64,000 nt of DNA, from contig CAXXKC010000003.1 in assembly GCA_963674835.2 (NCBI GenBank), positions 1-64,000 of the forward strand, in the 5' to 3' direction. The first letter of the stretch is position 1. Each line of letters begins with the position of its first letter. This document shows positions 1-7,357 of the stretch, piece after piece. This DNA is from G963674835 sp963674835. Its GTDB lineage: Bacteria; Planctomycetota; Planctomycetia; Pirellulales; Thermoguttaceae. The notes under the pieces are model-generated. The model was not told the origin of the DNA. It made no database searches and saw only the letters and a list, made by a program, of their open reading frames with translations. The position numbers and the translations under genes are program-made.

Positions 1-1380
1 TTCCACGCGATCGCCAGTTCGCTGAACATCACGGCCGAGCCAGCCAGGCTTGGCACCATGGGGCCGGTTTCTCTCGATGAGGTGGAACAGACCGGCCGGG
101 TGGGTGCCGGAACCGTCACCGATTTCACGCAGGGCTCTCTGCTCCAACTCGACGCGTGTATGGAGTGCGGCCGCTGCCAGGATGCCTGTCCCGCGTATGC
201 CACCGGCAAACCGCTCTCCCCGCGCGCGGTCGTACAGAACGTCAAAGGGTATCTCAAGACGGTCGGCCCCACTATAGCTGGTGATCGACCACCATCCGAG
301 GACCTCAACACGCCTGCCGGTCCGCAGCTCCACGGCGATACCATCGCCGCAGACACCCTCTGGGCGTGTACGACATGTTCGGCCTGCACCGAGGTCTGCC
401 CCGCCCGCATCGATCCAGTGGGAATGATCCTCGATATGCGCCGTTTCCTGGTCGCCGAAGGGCAACTCAGCGGTGCACCGGCCACCTCGTTGCGACGCAT
501 GGAGAACTCCAGTAACCCGTGGGGCCTGCCTGCCGAACAGCGCATGGAGTGGGCCGAGGGGCTCGACGTACCTACGGTCCACCAGCGTCCCGATTTCGAG
601 ATCCTCTACTGGGTCGGTTGCGCGGCCGCTTACGACCGTCGGGTGCGGCGGGTCGCCCGCGCTTTCGTGCGGCTCCTGAATGCCGCGGGAGTACGTTTTG
701 CCGTTCTCGGCACGGAGGAACGCTGCACTGGCGATTCCGCGCGGCGCATCGGCGAGGAGTTCATTTTCCAGCAATTGGCCGAGTCGAACATCGAAACGCT
801 CGACAAGCACAAAGTCCACAAGATCGTCACCCATTGTCCGCACTGTCTGAACGCCCTCGCGCAAGACTATCGGCAGTTTGGCGGCCACTACGAGGTTCTC
901 CACCACAGCCAGTTGCTGGCGGAACTCTTGCATCAGGGGCGGCTGCCTCTTGCCGATGGCCGGTCGGCGGACGTTGATAGGCCCACTCGGCGGCTGACCC
1001 TTCACGACTCCTGCTATCTGGCGCGAGTTCATCAGATCGTGGCTCCGCTACGCAAAGTCGCCGGCAGTTCGCTTTCCAACGGTGATACTCTGGTCGAAAT
1101 GGAGCGATCTGGTCAGAGTACATTCTGTTGTGGGGCCGGTGGGGGGCGTATGTGGTTTGATGAGGCCCCTTCTCAGCGCGTTGCGAACCTAAGAGTGGTC
1201 GAAGCCATGGCAACCGGCGCCGATGCGATCGGCGTGAGTTGCCCTTTTTGTATGACAATGATCAGCGATTCCGTGGCGCAACTCAGCCCCGATGCCAGCG
1301 TCTTCGACATCGCCGAGCTTCTCGCCGAACGTCTGCCCGACGCTGCGGGACATGACGCAGCCAGCACGTCTCCAACATGA
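1..1380 (+). CDS. Fe-S oxidoreductase, probable ETF:menaquinone oxidoreductase (5' partial)
   Basis: The frame is open from the first base of the window, so the N-terminus is missing; an internal ATG at 58 is not the start. Two cysteine clusters of the CxxCxxCxxxCP type (CMECGRCQDACP and CTTCSACTEVCP) would bind two [4Fe-4S] clusters. They are followed by two CCG-type domains (GCAAAYD...CTGDSAR and HDSCYL...CCGAGGGRMW). This is the architecture of heterodisulfide-reductase-like proteins whose missing N-terminal half is a haem-b membrane domain. The stop overlaps an upstream ATG of the acyl-CoA dehydrogenase frame (ATGA). Together with that neighbour, the likely role is passing electrons from reduced ETF to menaquinone during fatty-acid oxidation. 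The Fe-S fold is seen; the electron-acceptor assignment is inferred from context. Confidence 0.8.
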   Translation, partial: FHAIASSLNITAEPARLGTMGPVSLDEVEQTGRVGAGTVTDFTQGSLLQLDACMECGRCQDACPAYATGKPLSPRAVVQNVKGYLKTVGPTIAGDRPPSEDLNTPAGPQLHGDTIAADTLWACTTCSACTEVCPARIDPVGMILDMRRFLVAEGQLSGAPATSLRRMENSSNPWGLPAEQRMEWAEGLDVPTVHQRPDFEILYWVGCAAAYDRRVRRVARAFVRLLNAAGVRFAVLGTEERCTGDSARRIGEEFIFQQLAESNIETLDKHKVHKIVTHCPHCLNALAQDYRQFGGHYEVLHHSQLLAELLHQGRLPLADGRSADVDRPTRRLTLHDSCYLARVHQIVAPLRKVAGSSLSNGDTLVEMERSGQSTFCCGAGGGRMWFDEAPSQRVANLRVVEAMATGADAIGVSCPFCMTMISDSVAQLSPDASVFDIAELLAERLPDAAGHDAASTSPT

Positions 1381-1403
1381 TCTTCTCAAAAGGACCAGAA
1401 ACG

Positions 1404-3191
1404 ATGACACAATCCCCCGGTTCGTCCTGTCGACACGGCGGCGAGTTCCTTGTGCAGCAAGTCGATTGCCAGGAGGTTTTCACTCCCGAGGATTTTTCTT
1501 CGGAGGAGCGTGCCATGGCTCAGGCAGCCCGTGAGTTCATTGACAAGGAGATCATCCCTCGGCAGGAAGAACTGGATCAGAAGAAACCGGGACAAATGCT
1601 GGAATTGGCCAGACAGGCTGGCGAACTTGGCTTCCTCGGCGTCCAGGTGCCTGAAGAATACGGCGGGCTGGGTGGTAGCCGCGCGCTGACGTGCCTTATC
1701 GAGGAGCAGATTGGGCGTGTCGGCTCATTCGCCGTCACATGCATGGCCCATTCCGGCATCGGCACAATGCCCATCACCTATTTCGGTTCGGAGGCTACGA
1801 AGGCCAAGTACCTGCCCAAGCTTGCCACCGGCCAATGGTTGGCGGCCTACTGCCTTAGCGAAGCCGACTCCGGTTCGGATGCCCTTAGCATGCGTACCAA
1901 GGCCGTTCTCAGCGACGACGGACGGCACTACATCCTCAATGGCTCCAAGATGTGGATCTCGAATGCCGGTCTGGCCGAAGTGTTCGTGGTCATGACCAGG
2001 ATGGACGACAACAAGTACGGCGCGTTTGTCGTCGAACGGAGCTGTCCCGGCCTGACGATCGAAAAGGAGGAGCACAAGCTCGGCATCTGCGGCTCTTCCA
2101 CCTGCCGGATCACTTTGGAAGACTGCCAAGTTCCCAAGGAGAACCTCCTTGGTGAAGCTGGCAAAGGCCACCTGATCGCTTTCAATATCCTCAACCTGGG
2201 ACGGTACAAACTGGGCGCCGGGACCTTGGGGGCCTCGAAGGAAGTGCTCCATCTCAGTGCCACTTATGCGAACGAGCGCATCCAGTTCGGCAAGCCCATC
2301 GCGCAGTTCGGCCTCATCCAGCAGAAGCTCGCCCATATGACTAGGCAGGCGTTCGTCACCGAGAGCATCTTGTATCGTACGGCCGGCATGATGGACGCGC
2401 TCGGTCAACTTGGCGAGATGTCGCAGTCCATTGCCCCGGGGTTCCCGCTGTACGTCGAGGAATACGCGCTGGAGTGTTCCGCCGTCAAGGTCACGGCCAG
2501 CGAGAACCTCGATTCGATCGTCGACGAGGGCGTGCAGATCCACGGCGGCTACGGATTCTCCGAGGAGTTCCCTGTGTGCCGCGCGTATCGCGACGCGCGC
2601 ATCAACCGCATTTTTGAAGGCACCAATGAAATCAACCGTCTGTTCATCCCGGGGATGCTTCTCCGCCGCGCTGAGCGGGGCAAGCTGCCACTTCTTGCAG
2701 CAATCGGCCGGGTACAGAAGGAACTGCTCGAAATGGCTCCCACCGGCGCCCAGCCCAACGAGCCCATTGCGCGAGCAGAGCTTGCGGTGGCCAACCTTCG
2801 TCGCCTCGTGCTGTTCTTGGCCGGCGTTTCCTATCAGCGATTCGGCGCCGGACTGATGGAGGAACAGGAAGTCCTGGCCGGGCTGGCTGATGCCATAATG
2901 GAACTCTACAAACTGGAGAGTGTGTGCCTGCGCGTGAAGAAGACGGCCGCTCGTGGGAATGCCAAACTCGCCGCACTTCAGCAGGACATCCTCGTGCTCC
3001 AAGTCGACGACTCGCACCGGGTGGCCCAGACTGCCGCCCACACACTCCTGCCACACGTCGCCGCAGGTGACGACCTGCGAACCTACTTGGGCCTCGTTCG
3101 CCGCCTTCTTAAGACCGAAGCCGTCGACGCCATCGCCGCTGGCCGCCGCATCGCTCGCGCGACGCTCGACACGGAAGCGTATCCGTTCTGA
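1404..3191 (+). CDS. Acyl-CoA dehydrogenase, long form with C-terminal extension
   Basis: A FAD-dependent acyl-CoA dehydrogenase of 595 residues. Family landmarks are CLSEADSGSD (substrate/flavin region) and IHGGYGFSEEFPVCRAYRDAR followed by IFEGTNEI, whose Glu sits at the catalytic base position of the family. It exceeds the usual ~380 residues by about 180, as in VLCAD/ACAD9-type enzymes, so it probably acts on long chains; that is inference. An in-frame ATG at 1377 overlaps the previous stop, but ATG 1404 is preceded by AAAAGGA about nine bases upstream and is preferred. It is coupled to the Fe-S protein before it, forming an electron-transfer pair. It ends 29 bp from the convergent phoU. 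Confidence 0.9.
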   Translation: MTQSPGSSCRHGGEFLVQQVDCQEVFTPEDFSSEERAMAQAAREFIDKEIIPRQEELDQKKPGQMLELARQAGELGFLGVQVPEEYGGLGGSRALTCLIEEQIGRVGSFAVTCMAHSGIGTMPITYFGSEATKAKYLPKLATGQWLAAYCLSEADSGSDALSMRTKAVLSDDGRHYILNGSKMWISNAGLAEVFVVMTRMDDNKYGAFVVERSCPGLTIEKEEHKLGICGSSTCRITLEDCQVPKENLLGEAGKGHLIAFNILNLGRYKLGAGTLGASKEVLHLSATYANERIQFGKPIAQFGLIQQKLAHMTRQAFVTESILYRTAGMMDALGQLGEMSQSIAPGFPLYVEEYALECSAVKVTASENLDSIVDEGVQIHGGYGFSEEFPVCRAYRDARINRIFEGTNEINRLFIPGMLLRRAERGKLPLLAAIGRVQKELLEMAPTGAQPNEPIARAELAVANLRRLVLFLAGVSYQRFGAGLMEEQEVLAGLADAIMELYKLESVCLRVKKTAARGNAKLAALQQDILVLQVDDSHRVAQTAAHTLLPHVAAGDDLRTYLGLVRRLLKTEAVDAIAAGRRIARATLDTEAYPF

Positions 3192-3220
3192 CGGTCGTCG
3201 CGTTTGCCCAACAGCCCGGC

Positions 3221-3910
3221 TCAGTTGGAACGGTTGTCACCGCGCAAATCTTCTTCCAGCACCCCGTGCCGGACAATATGGCCTTGAACCATATAGATCA
3301 CGTCCTCGGCGATGTTCGTCGCATGGTCGGCAATGCGTTCCAAGTTTCGCGAGGCTGCCATAAGCGTCAGCAGGGCCGACGTTCGCTCCGGCTCCACACG
3401 GATCAACTCTTCCGCCCGTCGCCGGTTCTCTCGTTTCATCTCGTCCACTTCGTCGTCCCGGGCGCACACGTCGTGGGCGAGCGTGGCATCGAAGTTGACC
3501 AGGGCGTCCAGCGAGTCTCGCAACATGCGCTGCACTTTCTGCCACATCCCGTTCAAATCGAATGGAATAGCGATCGGCGGAAGCCCGCAGAACGTCACTG
3601 CCTTGCGAGCGACATTCACCGCCAGATCACCGATACGCTCCAAGTCATTATTGATCTTCAGCGCGCAGATGATGAAACGCAGGTCTACCGCCACGGGCTG
3701 GTACAACGCCAGGAGCTTCAGGCACTCCTCTTCGACCTCCACCTCTCGGTGATCTACTTCGAGGTCGCGCCGCTCCACATTTTCGGCCATGTCCTCATCG
3801 CGGTCCAGCAGTGATTGTACTGCCATCTGCGCTTGCTCTTCGACGAGAGCGCACAACGACAGGAGGTTCTTCTTCAGCGTTTCGATCTCGCGCTGCAAAT
3901 GCACCGACAT
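3221..3910 (-). CDS. phoU: Phosphate-signalling regulator PhoU
   Basis: 229 residues, the normal PhoU length, with two copies of the three-helix repeat. Each repeat has the metal-binding pattern of the family (NNDLERIGDLAVNVARKA in the first, NLERIADHATNIAEDV in the second). PhoU represses the Pho regulon when phosphate is plentiful by acting with PstSCAB and the PhoR kinase. It lies downstream of pstB on the same strand but is separated by about 716 bp containing two palindromes, so it probably has its own promoter. A perfect inverted repeat about 95 bp upstream of the start could be an operator. Confidence 0.95.
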   Translation of the reverse strand: MSVHLQREIETLKKNLLSLCALVEEQAQMAVQSLLDRDEDMAENVERRDLEVDHREVEVEEECLKLLALYQPVAVDLRFIICALKINNDLERIGDLAVNVARKAVTFCGLPPIAIPFDLNGMWQKVQRMLRDSLDALVNFDATLAHDVCARDDEVDEMKRENRRRAEELIRVEPERTSALLTLMAASRNLERIADHATNIAEDVIYMVQGHIVRHGVLEEDLRGDNRSN

Positions 3911-4004
3911 ACTGCTGTCCTTGCGTGATTTGTTCTTTTTCCGGTTCTCAAGCGTGTGGCTGCTCGTCGCGATTCGCTCCAGTTACCACAGCCGCCGACC
4001 GATT

Positions 4005-4021
4005 GCATCATACCATGATGC
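4005..4021. promoter_or_regulatory. Perfect inverted repeat upstream of phoU
   Basis: GCATCAT-ACC-ATGATGC has 7-bp arms and a 3-bp spacer, about 95 bp upstream of the phoU start. It may be an operator or part of the promoter region. There is no T-run, so it is not an obvious terminator. Confidence 0.35.
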
Positions 4022-4118
4022 GCCACGCCCGCAACCAGAGGGGCCGGTATCGCGCCTCTCTCAGGGACCGGGGGATCATCGGGCAGGAGTGCCAGAGCGC
4101 ATTGGGCCTATGTGCAGC

Positions 4119-4151
4119 GCGTGTTTCGTGTTCGAAACCCCAGAAACACGC
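4119..4151. repeat. Extragenic palindrome, GCGTGTTTC...GAAACACGC type
   Basis: Nine-bp complementary arms (4119-4127 and 4143-4151) enclose a 15-base loop and are followed by CGCC. A related sequence with shorter arms occurs at 43092-43128, so this is a dispersed palindrome. It lies in the 716-bp gap between phoU and pstB, which holds no supportable gene. Confidence 0.5.
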
Positions 4152-4221
4152 CGCCAGGAACGCTATGGCTAATGCTCTGTCATAGTCAAGAACACGGGTC
4201 GAGTCTTCCGTAACCCATTGG

Positions 4222-4244
4222 CACCGCTGGACAAGCCAGCGGTG
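4222..4244. repeat. Extragenic palindrome CACCGCTGG-ACAAG-CCAGCGGTG
   Basis: Perfect 9-bp arms around a 5-base loop, flanked by GG and GCACCC. The GTGGCACCC-like tail is shared with hairpins at 20401 and 21193, which suggests a REP-like family. It lies downstream of pstB and upstream of phoU and could also protect or end the pst transcript. Confidence 0.5.
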
Positions 4245-4626
4245 GCACCCGAAGACCAGGGCTTGACGAAGCACTAGGGGCGACACGCACCAAACATACG
4301 CTCGCTGCCTGGGCGCAGGCAAACCGTGACGAGACAATTGCTTGCGTTTTGGTCCGGTGCCCGAAGGATAAGCAGTGCGGAGTGCGCTTCCCTCAAGGAA
4401 ACCAGCCGGACTCTCAGCCGACGCACCGTGCCCCTCGGCAGAATCGCGATGCGCTTGCCGGCCCCTTCTCCAAGGGGTGTAGTGATCTACAGCGGCGCGT
4501 CCCGCAGAGTATGTCGGGTGTCTCACGACCAGGCGCGCCTGTGTTGGAGAAGTCGGACGGTGCATCGTTCGGCAATGCGCAAGCTGGGCAGGCCTCGGCG
4601 ACCACGCGCATGCCGGGAGCCCTTCG

Positions 4627-5526
4627 TCAGCCGAATCGGCCGGTAATGTAGTCCTCGGTCTCCTTCTTCTCTGGATTCGTGAACACCCGCTTCGTCGTTC
4701 CGAATTCGACGAGGATCCCCTCGTACAAAAACGCCGTGTAATCTGAAACCCGAGCCGCTTGCTGCATGTTGTGCGTTACGATGATGATCGTGTACTCGCC
4801 CCGCAGCTCTGCTATGAGGTCTTCGATGCGTGTGGTCGACCGCGGATCCAATGCCGAGCATGGCTCGTCCATCAGGATGATCTCTGGATCGACGGCAATG
4901 GCCCGGGCGATACACAGCCGCTGGTGCTGCCCCCCCGACAGGCCCAAAGCCGACTTTCGCAGGCGGTCTTTGACTTCGTCCCAAAGCGCCGCCCGTTTCA
5001 GGCTCCGCTCGACCGCGTCGTCCAGGATGTCCTTTCTGCTGATCCCTCCGATCCGCAGGCCATAGGCGACATTCTCATAGATCGATTTTGGAAATGGCGT
5101 CGCCTTCTGAAAGACCATGCCGATGCGGCGCCGCAGCTCGATCACGTCGACCGACGGATCGAGGATGTCTTGCCCATCAAACAACATTCGTCCGGTACTG
5201 CGCACGCCGTCGATCAAGTCGTTCATCCGGTTCAAACAGCGCAGGTACGTCGACTTGCCGCAACCCGACGGTCCGATCAATGCCGTCACTTGGTTGCGGG
5301 GGAAATCCATGGAAATGTCGTGCAGTGCTTCCGAGTCACTGTAGTAGAAATGGAGTCGCTCGGCGCGGACGATGGCGTCCTGGGTGGCCGATGGCAACCC
5401 ACCCTGCTCGGTAGCCTGTGGCGTTGTAACGTTGGGCGGTACAACCTGGGACATATCGGAAGATGTCGGGTTGGAATGGTCCATGATCCGCTTCTTGCCC
5501 ACCGGTGACCTCGTTGCTTGCATCAT
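4627..5526 (-). CDS. pstB: Phosphate ABC transporter ATP-binding protein PstB
   Basis: The cytoplasmic ATPase of the high-affinity phosphate importer. Walker A GPSGCGKST is at about residues 85-93, followed by the Q-loop, the ABC signature LSGGQHQRL, Walker B IILMDEP and the switch His in VTHNMQQA. RRRIGMVFQKATPFPKSIYENV is typical of PstB. At 299 residues it has about 40 extra poorly conserved N-terminal residues compared with E. coli PstB, so a start at a later ATG (5484 or 5454) is possible; no start has a strong ribosome-binding site. It follows pstA with a 37-bp gap. Confidence 0.96.
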   Translation of the reverse strand: MMQATRSPVGKKRIMDHSNPTSSDMSQVVPPNVTTPQATEQGGLPSATQDAIVRAERLHFYYSDSEALHDISMDFPRNQVTALIGPSGCGKSTYLRCLNRMNDLIDGVRSTGRMLFDGQDILDPSVDVIELRRRIGMVFQKATPFPKSIYENVAYGLRIGGISRKDILDDAVERSLKRAALWDEVKDRLRKSALGLSGGQHQRLCIARAIAVDPEIILMDEPCSALDPRSTTRIEDLIAELRGEYTIIIVTHNMQQAARVSDYTAFLYEGILVEFGTTKRVFTNPEKKETEDYITGRFG

Positions 5527-5563
5527 ACCCTACCGTGACGGAGCCGCAAGAAAAAGGGGAACG

Positions 5564-7357
5564 TTAGATCGTTTTCAACTGAAATTGTTTTCTCATTCTG
5601 TTCCGAAGCCAGATCGCCACACTGCTCATCGACAGTACGATCGCCAACAGCAGCAGGGTTGTCACATACACCATCGGCTTGGAAGCCTCGACGTTGGGCG
5701 ACTGAAACCCGATGTCGTAGATATGAAAGCCCAGGTGCATGAACTTCCGATCCAGGTGCACGAAGGGAAACTGCGCATCCAAGGGCAGATTCGGTGCCAG
5801 CTTCACGACCCCCGTGATCATCAGCGGGGCCACCTCGCCTGCCGCACGAGCCATCGCCAGAATGAACCCCGTCATGATTCCTGGCGACGCCATTGGCAGG
5901 AGCACCCGTCGCAAAGTCTGGAACTTCGTCGCTCCCAGCGCGTAGGACCCCTCGCGGACACCGCGGGGGATCGTTCGCAGAGCCTCTTCGGTGGCCACGA
6001 TCACCACGGGCACCGTCAGCAACCCCAGAGTCAGGCTGGCCCACAGAATCCCGCCCGTGCCGAATACCGGCATGTTACTGGCTGCTCGTTCGGGAAAGAA
6101 CCACTCGTCGATCAGCCCGCCGACTCCATACACGAAGAAGCCCAATCCGAAGATGCCATAGACAATGGACGGGATGCCCGCCAGGTTATTCACCGCGATC
6201 CGCACGATGCGCACCAGCAATCCATCCTTGGCATACTCTCCCAAGTACACGCCCGCCAGCACACCCAGGGGGAAGCAGAACACCGCCATCAGGAAGACCA
6301 GCATGACGGTCCCGAAGATCGCGGGAAAGAGTCCTCCCTCTGTGTTCGATTCGCGCGGGTCGTCGGCCAGAAGCTCGCCGATCTTGGCCAGGTAATGCCC
6401 ACTCTTCTGAAAGAGACTCATCGCGTTGGGAGTGTACGAGCGGACGACATCTGCAAGCGGAATCGCCGCCTCTTGGCCCGAGGCCGTCGCAAACACGGCC
6501 ACATTACGACGAAGCGCCGTTTCCCTGGCCTGCTGTTGAGCGACCAACTTGTCCGACCGCCGTTTCAGTTCGGCCTCTTCCTGATGTAGTGCCGTCAGCC
6601 GTTCCGCCGCCAGCGACGACTTTCCGAGTTGCTGTTCCGCACCGCTGAGATGACCCCTGTCCGCCCCACGCTCCTTTGCTTCCACCCCTGGCCGTTCCCC
6701 ATACTGGCCGCGAACGATTGCATAACGGATCGCCTGGATCCGGTCGCTCAGTGCCGACAGTTCCCGCGCAGTTGGCTCGATCTGCTCCGCACGCTGGCGC
6801 CGAATTGCCTCCTGCGCCGCACGGAATCGCTCCTCAAGGTTGCCGTGTGCGGACGAGCGAAGATCCGGCAGGTCGAGCCTCCGCAGGAATCCGTAGAAGT
6901 CGCCGTTTTCAACTCGCTCCAGCACGAACGCATTCGGGGGATAGCTCTCTCGGCGAATAGAATCCGCTGGGTACCAGTGAAAGTCCTGACGGGAAGGATC
7001 CAATTCGCGATTGCCCGTCTTGAACTGGATACTCCTCAACCCGGTGTCGGGATTGACGTCGCTACGGATGCGCACCCCCAGCACGTTCGTCCCGTCGGTC
7101 CGCTCGACGAGCGTGAGCGAGGCGGGCCAGAAGACGGTCGCTCCGTGGACGATCACCACCAGCAACAGGAGCGCCGTGGAGACGAGCACGGCCATCAGCG
7201 CCGCACCGGTTGCCCAGACGAGCGGTTCGCCGTGGCGCCAGAACTTCTTTCCGCGATGCGGCTTCACAGGCGGCCGTAACGTTGACGAAGTCTCTGGCGC
7301 ACCACTTCCGCTACCGTGTTCAGCAGGAATGTCAGTAGAAACAGGAGAACCGCGCAT
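5564..7357 (-). CDS. pstA: Phosphate ABC transporter permease PstA with large extracytoplasmic insert
   Basis: An inner-membrane permease of 597 residues from ATG 7357. The C-terminal ~300 residues are a standard PstA permease domain with the EAL-type cytoplasmic loop (EEALRTIPRGVREGSYALGAT) that contacts PstB. Between the first membrane segment and this domain are about 250 extra residues rich in Glu, Arg and Ala, predicted partly coiled coil and probably periplasmic. The frame extends further upstream inside pstC, but that part is a shadow. ATG 7357 would overlap pstC by 94 bp; a GTG at 7267 forms a GTGA overlap with the pstC stop and is an equally reasonable start (567 residues). Neither has a clear ribosome-binding site. 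Confidence 0.92.
   Translation of the reverse strand: MRGSPVSTDIPAEHGSGSGAPETSSTLRPPVKPHRGKKFWRHGEPLVWATGAALMAVLVSTALLLLVVIVHGATVFWPASLTLVERTDGTNVLGVRIRSDVNPDTGLRSIQFKTGNRELDPSRQDFHWYPADSIRRESYPPNAFVLERVENGDFYGFLRRLDLPDLRSSAHGNLEERFRAAQEAIRRQRAEQIEPTARELSALSDRIQAIRYAIVRGQYGERPGVEAKERGADRGHLSGAEQQLGKSSLAAERLTALHQEEAELKRRSDKLVAQQQARETALRRNVAVFATASGQEAAIPLADVVRSYTPNAMSLFQKSGHYLAKIGELLADDPRESNTEGGLFPAIFGTVMLVFLMAVFCFPLGVLAGVYLGEYAKDGLLVRIVRIAVNNLAGIPSIVYGIFGLGFFVYGVGGLIDEWFFPERAASNMPVFGTGGILWASLTLGLLTVPVVIVATEEALRTIPRGVREGSYALGATKFQTLRRVLLPMASPGIMTGFILAMARAAGEVAPLMITGVVKLAPNLPLDAQFPFVHLDRKFMHLGFHIYDIGFQSPNVEASKPMVYVTTLLLLAIVLSMSSVAIWLRNRMRKQFQLKTI

Noticed and set aside
1725..3056. 443-codon open frame antisense to the acyl-CoA dehydrogenase gene
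   Set aside because: It is a shadow of a high-GC gene: the opposite strand has clear enzyme motifs, and this translation has no recognisable domain and is rich in His, Arg and Gly.
4008..4565. 185-codon minus-strand frame in the phoU-pstB gap
   Set aside because: Runs through two palindromes, with no ribosome-binding site and no recognisable protein.
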